In this document: positions 26,401-34,583 of the stretch, piece after piece
Layout: the number at the start of each line of letters is the position of its first letter
Position numbering within the stretch: the first letter of the stretch is position 1
DNA from: an uncultured Campylobacter sp.
GTDB taxonomy: Bacteria; Campylobacterota; Campylobacteria; Campylobacterales; Campylobacteraceae
NCBI RefSeq assembly: GCF_963526985.1
Contig: NZ_CAURPW010000004.1
Location: forward strand, 1 to 64,000
Reading direction: 5' to 3'
Length of the DNA: 64,000 nucleotides
Position numbers and translations under genes: made by a program
Notes under the pieces: model-generated
Seen by the model: the letters and a program-made list of their open reading frames with translations, nothing else
What the model was told of the DNA's origin: nothing
The model's database searches: none

Positions 26401-28575
26401 AACGCCGAGGTTACGATATTTGCCGTAGATGAGGGCGTACTGCAAATCACCAACCAAAAGCTAAAAAGCCCGCTGGAGTTTTTCGATACGATTTTAAACG
26501 ACGGAGTGCTTGATTACGACTTTTACGCAAATTTAAGCGGATTTAAAAAAGACGGCAAGGTGCTAAGCTTCGGCGGCGACGCTGCGGCTGCTCTTTTAGA
26601 GATGAGGATGGCAAAATTTGCTAGCCCGGTAGATAAGAAAAATATACAAACCTATATCAAAATGCAAACGGCAAAAGCCGGTGCCGACGGCGTAGCGAAT
26701 TTTGAGATAGAAGTGCCTAGCGACTTTAACTCCGAGATAAATTTAGCCGCGCTTAGCGTCGCCGGCGATAAGCTGGGCTTTAGCGTAAATGCCATAAAGG
26801 TAAAAGACGACGTCATCCTAAAACCGACTCAAACGGCGTATCTTATCGAAGGCGATAAGATAAACTACTCGCTAAGAGTGATAAACACGACTAAAGAGCC
26901 AAAAAAAGTAGCCTTGAGCCTAGATACCAACCTAAATGCGAAACTAGGCGTAGATAGTATCGAGCTAAAACCCGAGGAAAACGCCAAGCTAAATTTCACG
27001 GTCGATGCTAACGCTACGGGCAAAGCGTATATAAATTTCACCGCAAACGACGGCAAAGAGGGCTACTCCTACTCGCAAAAACTAGACGTCATACACGCCT
27101 ATCCGCTAAGCACTTATGCTAAGACGTTTTACGCGAGCGAGAAAAAGACCTTTAAACTGGACGAAGAGTTAAACGATATCACGATAGACGCTTCAAGCTC
27201 TATCAAAGGCGTGCTAAGCGCAAATAGCGATAAACTCGTAAATTACCCTTACGGATGCGCCGAGCAGCGCTCTAGTAAGCTTTTTGAGCTAAATTTCCTA
27301 GTCCTTGGGGGCGGCGACTCTAAAGAGGCTAAAGCAAGAGAAGCCGACAGAAAAAGATTCGTCCTTTCGGGCATGCAAGACGTAATCAAAATGCAAAAAA
27401 CAGACGGCAGTATCGGCTACTGGAATCAGCTAAGCTATACGAACAACTTCGCCTCCGTCTACGCTATCGATATGCTACTAACGCTTGAAAAATCAGGCTT
27501 TGCGCTAGATAGCGGAGTAAAAAACAAGGCTCTTGGCTGGCTTAGGGATTTTGATCCGGTAAATAATTTCCAAGCGCTATACGCCGCATACATCCTAAGC
27601 ACGCAAGGCAAGCTAGATAGATCAAAACTAAACGCGCTTTACGATCAAAAACGATACGAAGGCGGCGCGCTAGAGGGTTACTTGATGGCCGCTACGCTTA
27701 AAAACGAAGGACTAAACGAAGAGAGTAAGAAGGTGCTAAAAGGGGTCGGCAATAATTTCTTTAACGAGCAGTCAGACGATCCTTCGGATTTTGGCTCAAG
27801 CGTGAGAAATAAAGCCTTTATCCTGCTTCTTCACGCTAATCACTTCGAAAAGAACGAATTTAGCGACTCTTTGGCCGATTTCTTGATAAAAAACGTAGAC
27901 AAGCTTTACTCCACGCAGGAGCGCGCGTTTACGCTAAGAGCGCTAAGAGCCTATATCAAGGACGTCTCAAGCGAGAATAAATTTAAGCTCATAGCAGACG
28001 GCCGCGAGCTAGACTTTAGCGGCAGAGGCGCTATCAACGTCACTCCTAAAAAGCCTGAAATCACCATCGTGCCGGAGGGTAACGCTAGCGTGTATCTAGG
28101 CGTTAGCGCATCAGGCTATAAAAAGCTAGGCGTAAATCATAAATTTGACAAAAGAGGGCTTGATATCTATAGAACTTTCGTCGATAAAGACGGCAAAGAG
28201 ATAGATATTAATGCGCTTAAAGTAAACGACGTCATCTACTCTAAACTTACGCTAAGAACGGATAAATTTATTAGAAACGGCGTGATAAACGAGACGATTA
28301 GCCCTTGCTTTGAGGTGATAAACGAAAACATCGTACCAAACGCAAGAACGGAAGATACGAAAAGCTCTTTAACGCTTGAGCACCAAAATATCGAGGACGA
28401 TAGGGTTTTGAGCTTTTACAGTCTTTACTATAAAGACGATAAAAATACGCTTTATACGCCTCTTCGCGTCGTTATGAGTGGTAAATGCATGCTACCTGCG
28501 GTCATCACGGAAAACATGTACGATGAAAGCATGAGCGACTACGATCTATCTCAGCACGAATTTATCGTAAAATGA
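23422..28575 (+). CDS. bacterial alpha-2-macroglobulin (thioester-containing)
   Basis: A 1717-aa periplasmic protease trap, thought to protect the cell when its envelope is breached, with PbpC repairing the wall. ATG 23422 has AAGGAGATTTTA; a longer ORF to 23365 is just the pbpC end in another frame. The signal peptide is type I (MNYKLMGLSLSCVLAANLSA) without a lipobox at the cleavage point, unlike the E. coli lipoprotein. MG domains fill residues about 20-1000, a bait-like and MG7/NTD region follows, and the thioester motif GCAEQ is intact at Cys1279-Gln1282, followed by the alpha/alpha toroid and receptor-like domain. Confidence 0.93.
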   Translation: MNYKLMGLSLSCVLAANLSAFTLEGGSKILEGGAVSLGVEYAQKDESLIGKVTHKKIIECSPEISGAFEYGSDSILFYPKKPLAKGVSYSCKKGESKVKIYGGDFELSGITEYAKDTFLAVFNDEVSEEEFTANFKIYDKQNLAKQNIKYKIVAKTPKSFQIKLLEKGENLAFAVSKNLKSKAGANLNDDYEATNEPEEQEKFVDNVKAETMFLDDVRAVSLEGGKLGIRIFLNDWLDTYNLNKYVKIDGIKNLQVGELEYTDNSDTKYYRYVDITSDELKPQTEYKVTLKKGFGDDYRILREDAEFSVKTGDYKPFLDFTDKGSYLSSAGEIGVKGVNLNTAKVVVEKLKEPNLRYFLNFTQTPLDDYVEEVASKNYDLGGAQNEMQKYKIKLDFAEGGDGVYLVTIYYDKDKSAKKAVYLTDIGLSAKISKDEVFLFANRLSKNEVVANADVKIYSAKNSLIASGITNDEGVFKFNKKDIGKDVASAVVTLGKEQSFIALSQNKRLNEESNLDVQDRSEIYDAYLHFASDIIRPQENIKGEIIIKNALFKGLANMPVKLKIKDPQNKTILDKSVNTTELGVINFDEPVNSGLTGSFRLEIIFANKLIDSYDFSVESFTPQRIKNEVSLEKEIYALGDVMDVKLQSAYLFGGAAANLKGDVTINLYQQDYKNDKFKDYKFSNDEYAANGLDQSVKQVELDDEGKGETVFKLENKSKIASVLKGAAVFNINDDGKNVSASKNFNVYPFDAMVGVKANDTYIDSNSKLTLNLVSIDPFKDEEIKDRQKAIEIKKEIWDYNYDKDGYLRWHSRYEKVFSDTLSGNEFVYDFKQSGDYVVTVSDILSGHSANLNIYVSGWDYGETLQPTKELAKAKIKLNKKIYKKGDELIADVSSVLKSGIAIVTLESGDVKKYKVVNVQNNVASAKFNLDFDFEGLYVTASVVRVADNDTLPFRTYDKIYVKADKSYRRANTLIEAPKTVRSNSKFKASVKTEPNAEVTIFAVDEGVLQITNQKLKSPLEFFDTILNDGVLDYDFYANLSGFKKDGKVLSFGGDAAAALLEMRMAKFASPVDKKNIQTYIKMQTAKAGADGVANFEIEVPSDFNSEINLAALSVAGDKLGFSVNAIKVKDDVILKPTQTAYLIEGDKINYSLRVINTTKEPKKVALSLDTNLNAKLGVDSIELKPEENAKLNFTVDANATGKAYINFTANDGKEGYSYSQKLDVIHAYPLSTYAKTFYASEKKTFKLDEELNDITIDASSSIKGVLSANSDKLVNYPYGCAEQRSSKLFELNFLVLGGGDSKEAKAREADRKRFVLSGMQDVIKMQKTDGSIGYWNQLSYTNNFASVYAIDMLLTLEKSGFALDSGVKNKALGWLRDFDPVNNFQALYAAYILSTQGKLDRSKLNALYDQKRYEGGALEGYLMAATLKNEGLNEESKKVLKGVGNNFFNEQSDDPSDFGSSVRNKAFILLLHANHFEKNEFSDSLADFLIKNVDKLYSTQERAFTLRALRAYIKDVSSENKFKLIADGRELDFSGRGAINVTPKKPEITIVPEGNASVYLGVSASGYKKLGVNHKFDKRGLDIYRTFVDKDGKEIDINALKVNDVIYSKLTLRTDKFIRNGVINETISPCFEVINENIVPNARTEDTKSSLTLEHQNIEDDRVLSFYSLYYKDDKNTLYTPLRVVMSGKCMLPAVITENMYDESMSDYDLSQHEFIVK

Positions 28576-28582
28576 TCCTTTG

Positions 28583-28610
28583 CGAAGCGGTTTTTTAGCC
28601 GCTTCGTTTT
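28583..28610 (+). terminator. terminator after the macroglobulin gene
   Basis: A perfect 8-bp stem, CGAAGCGG (28583-28590) and CCGCTTCG (28599-28606), with a T-rich loop and TTTTC after it. It lies 7 bp beyond the stop codon. Confidence 0.85.
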
Positions 28611-28705
28611 CTTTGTCTAATCTTAAAAATAACCCGTTTTAAACATCTTATTAGCAAATTTGTAGTAGAATCCGACATCTTTTAAACGATTATTAAGGAT
28701 AAAAT

Positions 28706-31549
28706 ATGGCGGAATTTTACGACGCAAAAGAGATAGAAGATAAATTTTATAAAATTTGGGAAGAACGCGGATATTTCGAGATAGACGCGAACAAAAACAT
28801 CCGCAAAGACGGCCGTAAATTTTGCATCATGATGCCGCCTCCAAACGTAACAGGCTCGCTTCACATCGGGCACGCGCTAACCTTTACGCTACAAGACATA
28901 ATGACGCGCTACAAAAGAATGGACGGCTACAAAACGCTGTGGCAGCCGGGCCTTGATCACGCCGGTATCGCCACGCAAAACGTCGTTGAAAAGCAGCTGC
29001 TAAATCAAGGCATCAAAAAAGAAGAACTCGGACGCGAAAAATTCATCCAAAAAGTCTGGGAATGGAAAGAAAAAAGTGGCGGTATGATCGTGCATCAGAT
29101 GCGAAAACTAGGCATCTCGCCGGCATGGTCGCGCCAAAGATTTACGATGGATGAGGGGCTAAGAAAAGCGGTCAAAAAAGCCTTCGTAAATCTCTACGAA
29201 AAAGGCCTCATCGTGCGCGAAAACTACATGATAAACTGGTGTACGCACGACGGCGCGCTCAGCGACATCGAGGTCGAGCACAAGGAAAACAAGGGCAAGC
29301 TTTATCATTTGAGATACTACCTTGCGGACGAACAAAATTTAACATCAAATTTAAACAAGCAAGCCGAAGTATCGCGCGATGAATTTGGGGGCTGCAAGAG
29401 GGGCACGAACGCGGCGCAAAATTTAACCCAAAAAGACGAGGCGAATTATCGCAAAGAGAGGCGAGGCGGAGCGGATTTTGACGACGGGAGCGCACTAGTC
29501 GTGCGTGACCGAGGAGAAATCAGCTCCAACAAAGCATATCAAAGCGAGAATTTGCCGTATATCGTCGTGGCAACGACAAGGCCTGAAACATATTTTGGCG
29601 ACACTGCCGTCATGGTAAACCCAAACGACGAACGCTATAAAAATTTGATCGGTAAAAAAGTCGTATTGCCGATAATCGGTCGCGAGATAAAGATCATCGC
29701 CGACGAGCACGTCGATATGGAGTTTGGAACGGGCCTTGTTAAAGTCACCCCGGCGCACGACACTAACGACTACGAGGTCGGCAAAAGGCATGATCTAGAG
29801 TTTATCACCGTTTTTGACGAAAAAGGCATCCTAAACGAGCAGTGCGCGCAGTTTAAGGGGTTAGAAAGACTTGAGGCTAGAGACGTCATCGTCGCAGAGC
29901 TAGAAAAGCTCGGAAACGTCGAGAAGATCGAAGACTACGAAAATCAAGTCGGCTACTGCTACCGCTGCAAAAACGTCGTCGAGCCATACATATCAAAGCA
30001 GTGGTTCGTCAAAAAACAGATCGCAGACGACGCGATCGCAAAGGTCGGCGAAGGATTAGCCAAATTTTACCCGGCTCACTGGATAAACAGCTTTAACGCC
30101 TGGATGCGCGAGCTTCGCGACTGGTGCATCTCGCGCCAGCTATGGTGGGGACATCAGATCCCGGTATTTTACTGCGGCGAGTGCGGACACGAGTGGGCGG
30201 ACGAAGGCGAACCGACGCAGTGCCCAAAGTGCAAAAGCGCAAATTTCCATCAAGACCCGGACGTCCTTGATACATGGTTTAGCTCGGGGCTTTGGCCGTT
30301 TAGCACGCTTGGCTGGGGCAACGGCGAGGAGCTAAAAAACGAGAAATGGTTTGACGGCGATTTGGCCGAATTTTACCCGAACAACCTGCTAATCACCGGC
30401 TTTGATATTTTGTTTTTCTGGGTGGCCAGGATGATGTTTCAGGGCGAAAACGCGCTAGGCAAGCTACCGTTTGACGATATCTACCTGCACGCTTTGGTTA
30501 AAGACGAGCAAGGTAGAAAGATGAGCAAGAGCCTAGGCAACGTCATAGACCCGCTCGTTAGCATCGAGGAGTACAGCGCCGATATCCTGCGCTTTACGCT
30601 TGCGCTACTTGCCGTACAGGGACGCGACATAAAACTAAGCGACGAAAAGATGAAGCTCGTGAGAAATTTTACGAACAAGCTTTACAACGCGAGCAAATAC
30701 CTACTGCTAAACGAGTCTAAATTTGCAAATTTAAGCGACGCAAAAATCGAAACGAAGCTTGGCAAATACATGCTAAGCCGATTTAACGAGTGCGTGCGCG
30801 AAGTGCGAGAGAACATCGACGCCTACCGCTTTAACGACGCGGCAAACGCGATTTATAAATTTTTATGGGACGAGTTTTGCGACTGGGGCATCGAGCTTAG
30901 CAAAGCCGATAAAGGTAGCGTAAGGGAGCTTGGAGCGATATTTAAAGAGGCTATGAGGCTACTAAGTCCGTTTATGCCGTTTATCTCAGAATACCTTTTC
31001 CACGAACTTAGCGGTTCAAATTTAGAGAACGCAAGCTCGATCATGATAGAGGCGTATCCGCAGGCTAACGAGCGCGACTTGCGGGTAGAAAAGACTTTTG
31101 AGCTGGTGATCGAAGCCATCGTCGCGATCCGCCGCGCAAAGGCGACCATCGAGCAAGGTAACTCAAAGATCGCAAAAGCCTTCATCAAGCTAAACGGAAA
31201 CGAAAATTTAACTGAGGCGACAAACTATATCTCGCTGCTAGCTAAATGCGAACGGATCGAATTTTGCGATGCTAAAATCGAAAACGCCGCGCGCGACGTG
31301 AGCGAAAATTTAGAGGCATTCGTACCGCTTGAAGGCGTGGATATGAGTGCTGTTATTATGCGACTGCGGTCGCAAAAAACCAAACTGGAAAAAGAGATAG
31401 CAAAGCTATCAAGCATGCTAAATAACGAGAAATTCGTAGCTTCCGCCCCGCAAGCCGTGGTCGAAGCCAACCGCGAAGGGCTAGCTAGCGCGACGCAAAA
31501 GCTAGAAAAGGTAGATAGCGAGCTAGCAAATTTGGGAGCGGTCGATTGA
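28706..31549 (+). CDS. valS: valyl-tRNA synthetase with an extra insertion
   Basis: Class I synthetase that charges tRNA-Val. The 947-aa protein has PPPNVTGSLHIGHALT (HIGH motif), GRKMSKSLGN (KMSKS), a zinc-type pair (CGECGHEW, CPKCKS), the editing domain and a C-terminal coiled-coil arm (about 880-945). Campylobacter ValRS is normally about 870-880 aa. The excess is a hydrophilic segment, residues about 210-281 (29333-29548), inserted between YHLRYYLADE and LPYIVVATTRPET at the entry to the editing domain. The ATG follows AAGGATAAAAT. Catalytic and editing motifs are intact. Confidence 0.97.
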   Translation: MAEFYDAKEIEDKFYKIWEERGYFEIDANKNIRKDGRKFCIMMPPPNVTGSLHIGHALTFTLQDIMTRYKRMDGYKTLWQPGLDHAGIATQNVVEKQLLNQGIKKEELGREKFIQKVWEWKEKSGGMIVHQMRKLGISPAWSRQRFTMDEGLRKAVKKAFVNLYEKGLIVRENYMINWCTHDGALSDIEVEHKENKGKLYHLRYYLADEQNLTSNLNKQAEVSRDEFGGCKRGTNAAQNLTQKDEANYRKERRGGADFDDGSALVVRDRGEISSNKAYQSENLPYIVVATTRPETYFGDTAVMVNPNDERYKNLIGKKVVLPIIGREIKIIADEHVDMEFGTGLVKVTPAHDTNDYEVGKRHDLEFITVFDEKGILNEQCAQFKGLERLEARDVIVAELEKLGNVEKIEDYENQVGYCYRCKNVVEPYISKQWFVKKQIADDAIAKVGEGLAKFYPAHWINSFNAWMRELRDWCISRQLWWGHQIPVFYCGECGHEWADEGEPTQCPKCKSANFHQDPDVLDTWFSSGLWPFSTLGWGNGEELKNEKWFDGDLAEFYPNNLLITGFDILFFWVARMMFQGENALGKLPFDDIYLHALVKDEQGRKMSKSLGNVIDPLVSIEEYSADILRFTLALLAVQGRDIKLSDEKMKLVRNFTNKLYNASKYLLLNESKFANLSDAKIETKLGKYMLSRFNECVREVRENIDAYRFNDAANAIYKFLWDEFCDWGIELSKADKGSVRELGAIFKEAMRLLSPFMPFISEYLFHELSGSNLENASSIMIEAYPQANERDLRVEKTFELVIEAIVAIRRAKATIEQGNSKIAKAFIKLNGNENLTEATNYISLLAKCERIEFCDAKIENAARDVSENLEAFVPLEGVDMSAVIMRLRSQKTKLEKEIAKLSSMLNNEKFVASAPQAVVEANREGLASATQKLEKVDSELANLGAVD

Positions 31550-31585
31550 TATTTTTTGGTTTTTGCGTTAGGACTTGGCAGATCC

Positions 31586-31630
31586 AAACGGTGCCTTGAG
31601 CGGTTAAATTTAAACTACGGCACACCGTTT
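31586..31630 (+). promoter_or_regulatory. hairpin upstream of ddh
   Basis: AAACGGTGCC (31586-31595) can pair with GGCACACCGTTT (31619-31630) with a two-base bulge. It lies between valS and ddh, 36 bp before the ATG. It has no following T-run, so it may be a leader structure rather than a terminator. Confidence 0.3.
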
Positions 31631-31666
31631 AGTGCGCAAAAATTTAAAAAAATAAAAGGATAAAAA

Positions 31667-32653
31667 ATGAACGAAAAAATAAAAATAGCGATTTTGGGAT
31701 ATGGAAATTTAGGTCGCGGCGTAGAGCTTGCCGCACGAAATAGCAAGGATTTGCAGCTTTCGGCCGTTTTTAGCCGCAGAAATCCAAGCGAAGTAAAAAC
31801 ATGCGGCGCTCCGGTATTTAGCGCGGACGAAATTTTATCGCACAAGGGCAAATTTGACGTTTTAGTTCTTTGCGGCGGTAGCGCAACGGATCTACCGACG
31901 CAGACGCCTGAGTTTGCGCTAAGTTTTAATGTCGTCGATAGCTTTGATACGCACGCAAAAATCCCTGAGCACTTCGCCGCCGTGGACGCCGCAGCCAAAG
32001 CGGGCGGAAACGTAGGCATCATCGCAGTGGGCTGGGATCCGGGTCTGTTTTCGCTAAACAGACTATTTGGCGAGAGCGTGCTGGAAAACGGCAGCAGTTA
32101 TACGTTTTGGGGTAAAGGCGTGAGCCAAGGTCACTCAGACGCTATCCGCAGGATAGAGGGCGTCGTGGACGCTCGCCAATACACCGTGCCGATAGAAAGC
32201 GCTTTGGAGCGAGTCCGCGCGGGTGAAAACCCAAAACTTAGCACGCGCGAAAAACACCTGCGCGAGTGCTACGTCGTAGCTGAGGACGGCGCCGATAAAG
32301 CGCGCATCGAAAAAGAGATAAAAACGATGCCAAACTACTTCGCCGACTACGACACGAGCGTGCATTTTATTGATCTTGCGACGCTTAAAAAAGAGCACGG
32401 CGGCATTCCTCACGGAGGATTCGTCTTGCGAAGCGGAGCGACGGGCGAGTGCGGCGAAAATAAACATCTGATCGAGTTTTCGCTAAAGCTTGACTCAAAT
32501 CCCGAATTTACAGCTAGCGTACTCGTAGCCTATGCCCGCGCGGCGTATCGCTTGGCGCAAAGAGGCGAGCGCGGCGCGTTTAGCGTGTTTGAGATCGCTC
32601 CGGCGCTTCTTTCGCCAAAGAGCGCAGATGAGCTAAGGCGCGAAATTTTATAA
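31667..32653 (+). CDS. ddh: meso-diaminopimelate D-dehydrogenase
   Basis: Ddh makes meso-diaminopimelate in one NADPH-dependent step from tetrahydrodipicolinate, for peptidoglycan and lysine. The 328-aa protein, the family's usual size, has the nucleotide fold GYGNLGRGVE at the N-terminus, VDSFDTHAKIPEH, AVGWDPGLFSLNR and the substrate-loop WGKGVSQGHSDAIRRIEGV. C-terminal HLIEFSLKLDSNPEFTASVL also fits. Start ATG has AAAAGGATAAAAA. Most campylobacters are expected to use the longer succinylase route (DapD/DapE), so this shortcut may be additional or acquired. It follows valS after about 120 bp. Confidence 0.92.
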   Translation: MNEKIKIAILGYGNLGRGVELAARNSKDLQLSAVFSRRNPSEVKTCGAPVFSADEILSHKGKFDVLVLCGGSATDLPTQTPEFALSFNVVDSFDTHAKIPEHFAAVDAAAKAGGNVGIIAVGWDPGLFSLNRLFGESVLENGSSYTFWGKGVSQGHSDAIRRIEGVVDARQYTVPIESALERVRAGENPKLSTREKHLRECYVVAEDGADKARIEKEIKTMPNYFADYDTSVHFIDLATLKKEHGGIPHGGFVLRSGATGECGENKHLIEFSLKLDSNPEFTASVLVAYARAAYRLAQRGERGAFSVFEIAPALLSPKSADELRREIL

Positions 32654-32696
32654 ATTTTAGTAGCGCTTCGGCGGAATTACAAACGAGGAAATTTGA

Positions 32697-33653
32697 GTGA
32701 TAAAGATAGAAAATTTAAAGAAATTTTACGGAGCGACGCAGATCATAGACGGCGTCAGCCTAACCGTAGAAAAAGGCGAAATTTTCGCCATCGTAGGCCA
32801 CAGCGGTGCAGGTAAATCTACCCTACTTCGCTGCATAAACGGCCTAGAGGACTATCAAGGCGGCAGCCTAAAGGTATTTGACAAAGAAATCTCGGCGCTA
32901 AAAGATAAAGAGCTAAGAGAGCTTAGGCGAGACGTGGGGATGATATTTCAGCACTTTGCGCTGATGGCTAGAAAAACGACGTTTGAAAACGTCGCTACAC
33001 CGCTTAAATTTTGGGGTTACTCAGACGGCGAAATCAAAAAAAGAGTGAGCGAGCTACTAGAGTTAGTCGGCCTTGCAAACAAAGCCGCAAGCTACCCGGG
33101 CGAGCTAAGCGGCGGACAAAAGCAGCGCGTCGCTATCGCCCGCGCCCTTGCGCTAAGTCCAAAAATTTTACTCTCCGACGAGGCGACCTCGGCGCTTGAT
33201 CCAAATACGACGAATTCGATACTCGAGCTTTTAAAACAGATCAACCAAACGCTAAATATCAGCGTCGTTTTAGTCACGCACGAGATGGAAGTCGTAAAAA
33301 GCATCGCGCGCCGCGCAGTGCTGCTAGAAAGCGGCAAGATAATCGGTAGCGGCACAATCGAGGAGCTATTTTTAAAGCCAGATGAAAAGATGAAGGAATT
33401 CCTCGGCGAGGATGAAATTTTGCCGAGCGAAGGCGTAAATATCAGGCTCTTTTTCCCGAAAGAAGTCGCGCAAAACAGCGTCATCACGCATATGGCGCGC
33501 ACGCTAAACATCGACTTTAACATCGTCTGGGGCAAGCTAGAAAAGCTAAACGAAAACGTGCTTGGCTCGCTAGTCATAAACGTCGATGCTAAAGACGAAG
33601 CGCGCGTGACCGAGTATATTAAGCAAAGCGGCGTATTATGGGAGGTGGCGTGA
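32697..33653 (+). CDS. metN: methionine ABC transporter ATPase MetN
   Basis: MetN powers D/L-methionine import with MetI and MetQ. The 318-aa protein has Walker A GHSGAGKST, the signature LSGGQKQRVAIARA, Walker B ILLSDEATSALDP and the switch His (VTHEME). The C-terminal NIL domain (residues about 245-318) is where internal methionine binds to inhibit transport. Start is GTG 32697-32699 behind AACGAGGAAATTTGA. The stop overlaps the metI start (TGATG). Confidence 0.95.
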   Translation: MIKIENLKKFYGATQIIDGVSLTVEKGEIFAIVGHSGAGKSTLLRCINGLEDYQGGSLKVFDKEISALKDKELRELRRDVGMIFQHFALMARKTTFENVATPLKFWGYSDGEIKKRVSELLELVGLANKAASYPGELSGGQKQRVAIARALALSPKILLSDEATSALDPNTTNSILELLKQINQTLNISVVLVTHEMEVVKSIARRAVLLESGKIIGSGTIEELFLKPDEKMKEFLGEDEILPSEGVNIRLFFPKEVAQNSVITHMARTLNIDFNIVWGKLEKLNENVLGSLVINVDAKDEARVTEYIKQSGVLWEVA

Positions 33654-34327
33654 TGTTTGGCATAGATTTTTCTAAATTTCCCGACGTTTTTGAGCGCATT
33701 TTGCTACCGGCTATCGGCGAGACCCTTTATATGAGCGTGGTTTCGACGCTTTTAGCGTTTTTGATAGGCCTAGTGCCCGCTATCTTGCTCGTCCTTTCGG
33801 CACAGGATGGCCTAAAACCAAACAAACCTCTATTCATCGCGCTTGACATCACTGTAAATACGCTAAGAAGCTTTCCGTTTATCATCCTCATCATCGTACT
33901 TTTCCCGCTCACGCGCCTGATCGTAGGCACCAGTATAGGCACTACCGCGGCTATCGTTCCGCTTACTATCGGCGCGGCACCGTTTATAGCTAGGCTTATA
34001 GAAAGCGCGCTAAAAGAGGTCGATAAAGGTATCATCGAGGCTGCTAGAAGCTTCGGTAGTTCAAATTTTCAGATCATTTTTAAGGTGATGTTTGTAGAGG
34101 CGCTGCCCGGCATCGTGGCTTCTATCACGCTCACTCTTATCGTTATCATCGGCTTTTCGGCGATGGCTGGCGCAGTCGGCGGCGGCGGACTGGGATCCGT
34201 GGCGATAAACTACGGATATCAGAGATTTCGCCCGGATATCATGCTCTATACCGTCGTGATTTTAATCATAATGGTTCAAATTTTCCAATCATTAGGAAAT
34301 TTTATTTATAAGATCACAAAGAAATGA
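33653..34327 (+). CDS. metI: methionine ABC transporter permease MetI
   Basis: Inner-membrane channel of the methionine importer, 224 aa with five helices. The cytoplasmic EAA loop is visible at about 123-145 (EVDKGIIEAARSFGSSNFQI). The start ATG 33653-33655 overlaps the metN stop and has GGGAGGTGGCG upstream; an ORF start at 33638 would use the metN ribosome-site DNA as coding sequence. A promoter-like region and leader ORF separate it from the first metQ. Confidence 0.95.
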   Translation: MFGIDFSKFPDVFERILLPAIGETLYMSVVSTLLAFLIGLVPAILLVLSAQDGLKPNKPLFIALDITVNTLRSFPFIILIIVLFPLTRLIVGTSIGTTAAIVPLTIGAAPFIARLIESALKEVDKGIIEAARSFGSSNFQIIFKVMFVEALPGIVASITLTLIVIIGFSAMAGAVGGGGLGSVAINYGYQRFRPDIMLYTVVILIIMVQIFQSLGNFIYKITKK

Positions 34328-34369
34328 TTTTTTACGTCTGATTTTATTTTCTTTTAAACTTTTTTTGCA

Positions 34370-34375
34370 TAAAAT
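34370..34375 (+). promoter_or_regulatory. -10 element upstream of the metQ leader
   Basis: TAAAAT, preceded by TTTTTTTGCA in an extended -10-like context (TGCATAAAAT), lies about 34 nt upstream of the leader ORF. It follows T-rich blocks typical of Campylobacter promoters. Transcription would begin near 34382, giving metQ its own 200-nt leader apart from metNI. Confidence 0.4.
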
Positions 34376-34408
34376 CCCAAAATTAATTTTACAAAGAAAG
34401 GATAGAAA

Positions 34409-34468
34409 ATGAAATCAGATATGTGCGAAATGCGTCGCTTCACTGAACTTAAGTCGTCGAAAGACTAA
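34409..34468 (+). CDS. putative 19-aa leader peptide of metQ
   Basis: The short ORF encodes MKSDMCEMRRFTELKSSKD and has a strong site, AAAGAAAGGATAGAAA, before its ATG. Three of its first eight codons are Met and one is Cys, a bias expected of a leader that senses methionine or sulfur amino acid supply. Its TAA ends two bases before a set of alternative hairpins leading to metQ. It is too short to show homology. No such leader precedes the other two metQ genes. Confidence 0.55.
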   Translation: MKSDMCEMRRFTELKSSKD

Positions 34469-34470
34469 CG

Positions 34471-34578
34471 CTAAGCGCAAATTTCTTTTTAAGCGCTTAG
34501 TTTCGCTAAGCATTTAAAAAGAAATTTAAGCCTCTGCTCATATCCTTTTTTAAATGCTAGCCAAATTTTAAAAAGGAT
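34471..34578 (+). promoter_or_regulatory. alternative-hairpin leader that can hide the metQ ribosome site
   Basis: Four overlapping pairings are visible. (I) CTAAGCGC 34471-34478 with GCGCTTAG 34493-34500, perfect. (II) 34479-34492 plus 34495-34500 with 34506-34511 plus 34514-34527: 14 + 6 bp around a 2x2 internal loop. (III) 34510-34520 with 34547-34557, 11 bp perfect and extendable. (IV) 34542-34554 with 34566-34578, 12 bp with one mismatch, covering the metQ site AAAAAGGA. I excludes II, II excludes III, and III excludes IV. This resembles a ribosome-controlled attenuator acting on translation. Function is inferred. Confidence 0.6.
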
Positions 34579-34583
34579 GTAAA

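Noticed and set aside
34328..34583. SAM riboswitch upstream of metQ
   Set aside because: The folds seen are simple overlapping hairpins with a leader ORF; none of the SAM-I, SAM-II or SAM/SAH core motifs is recognisable.
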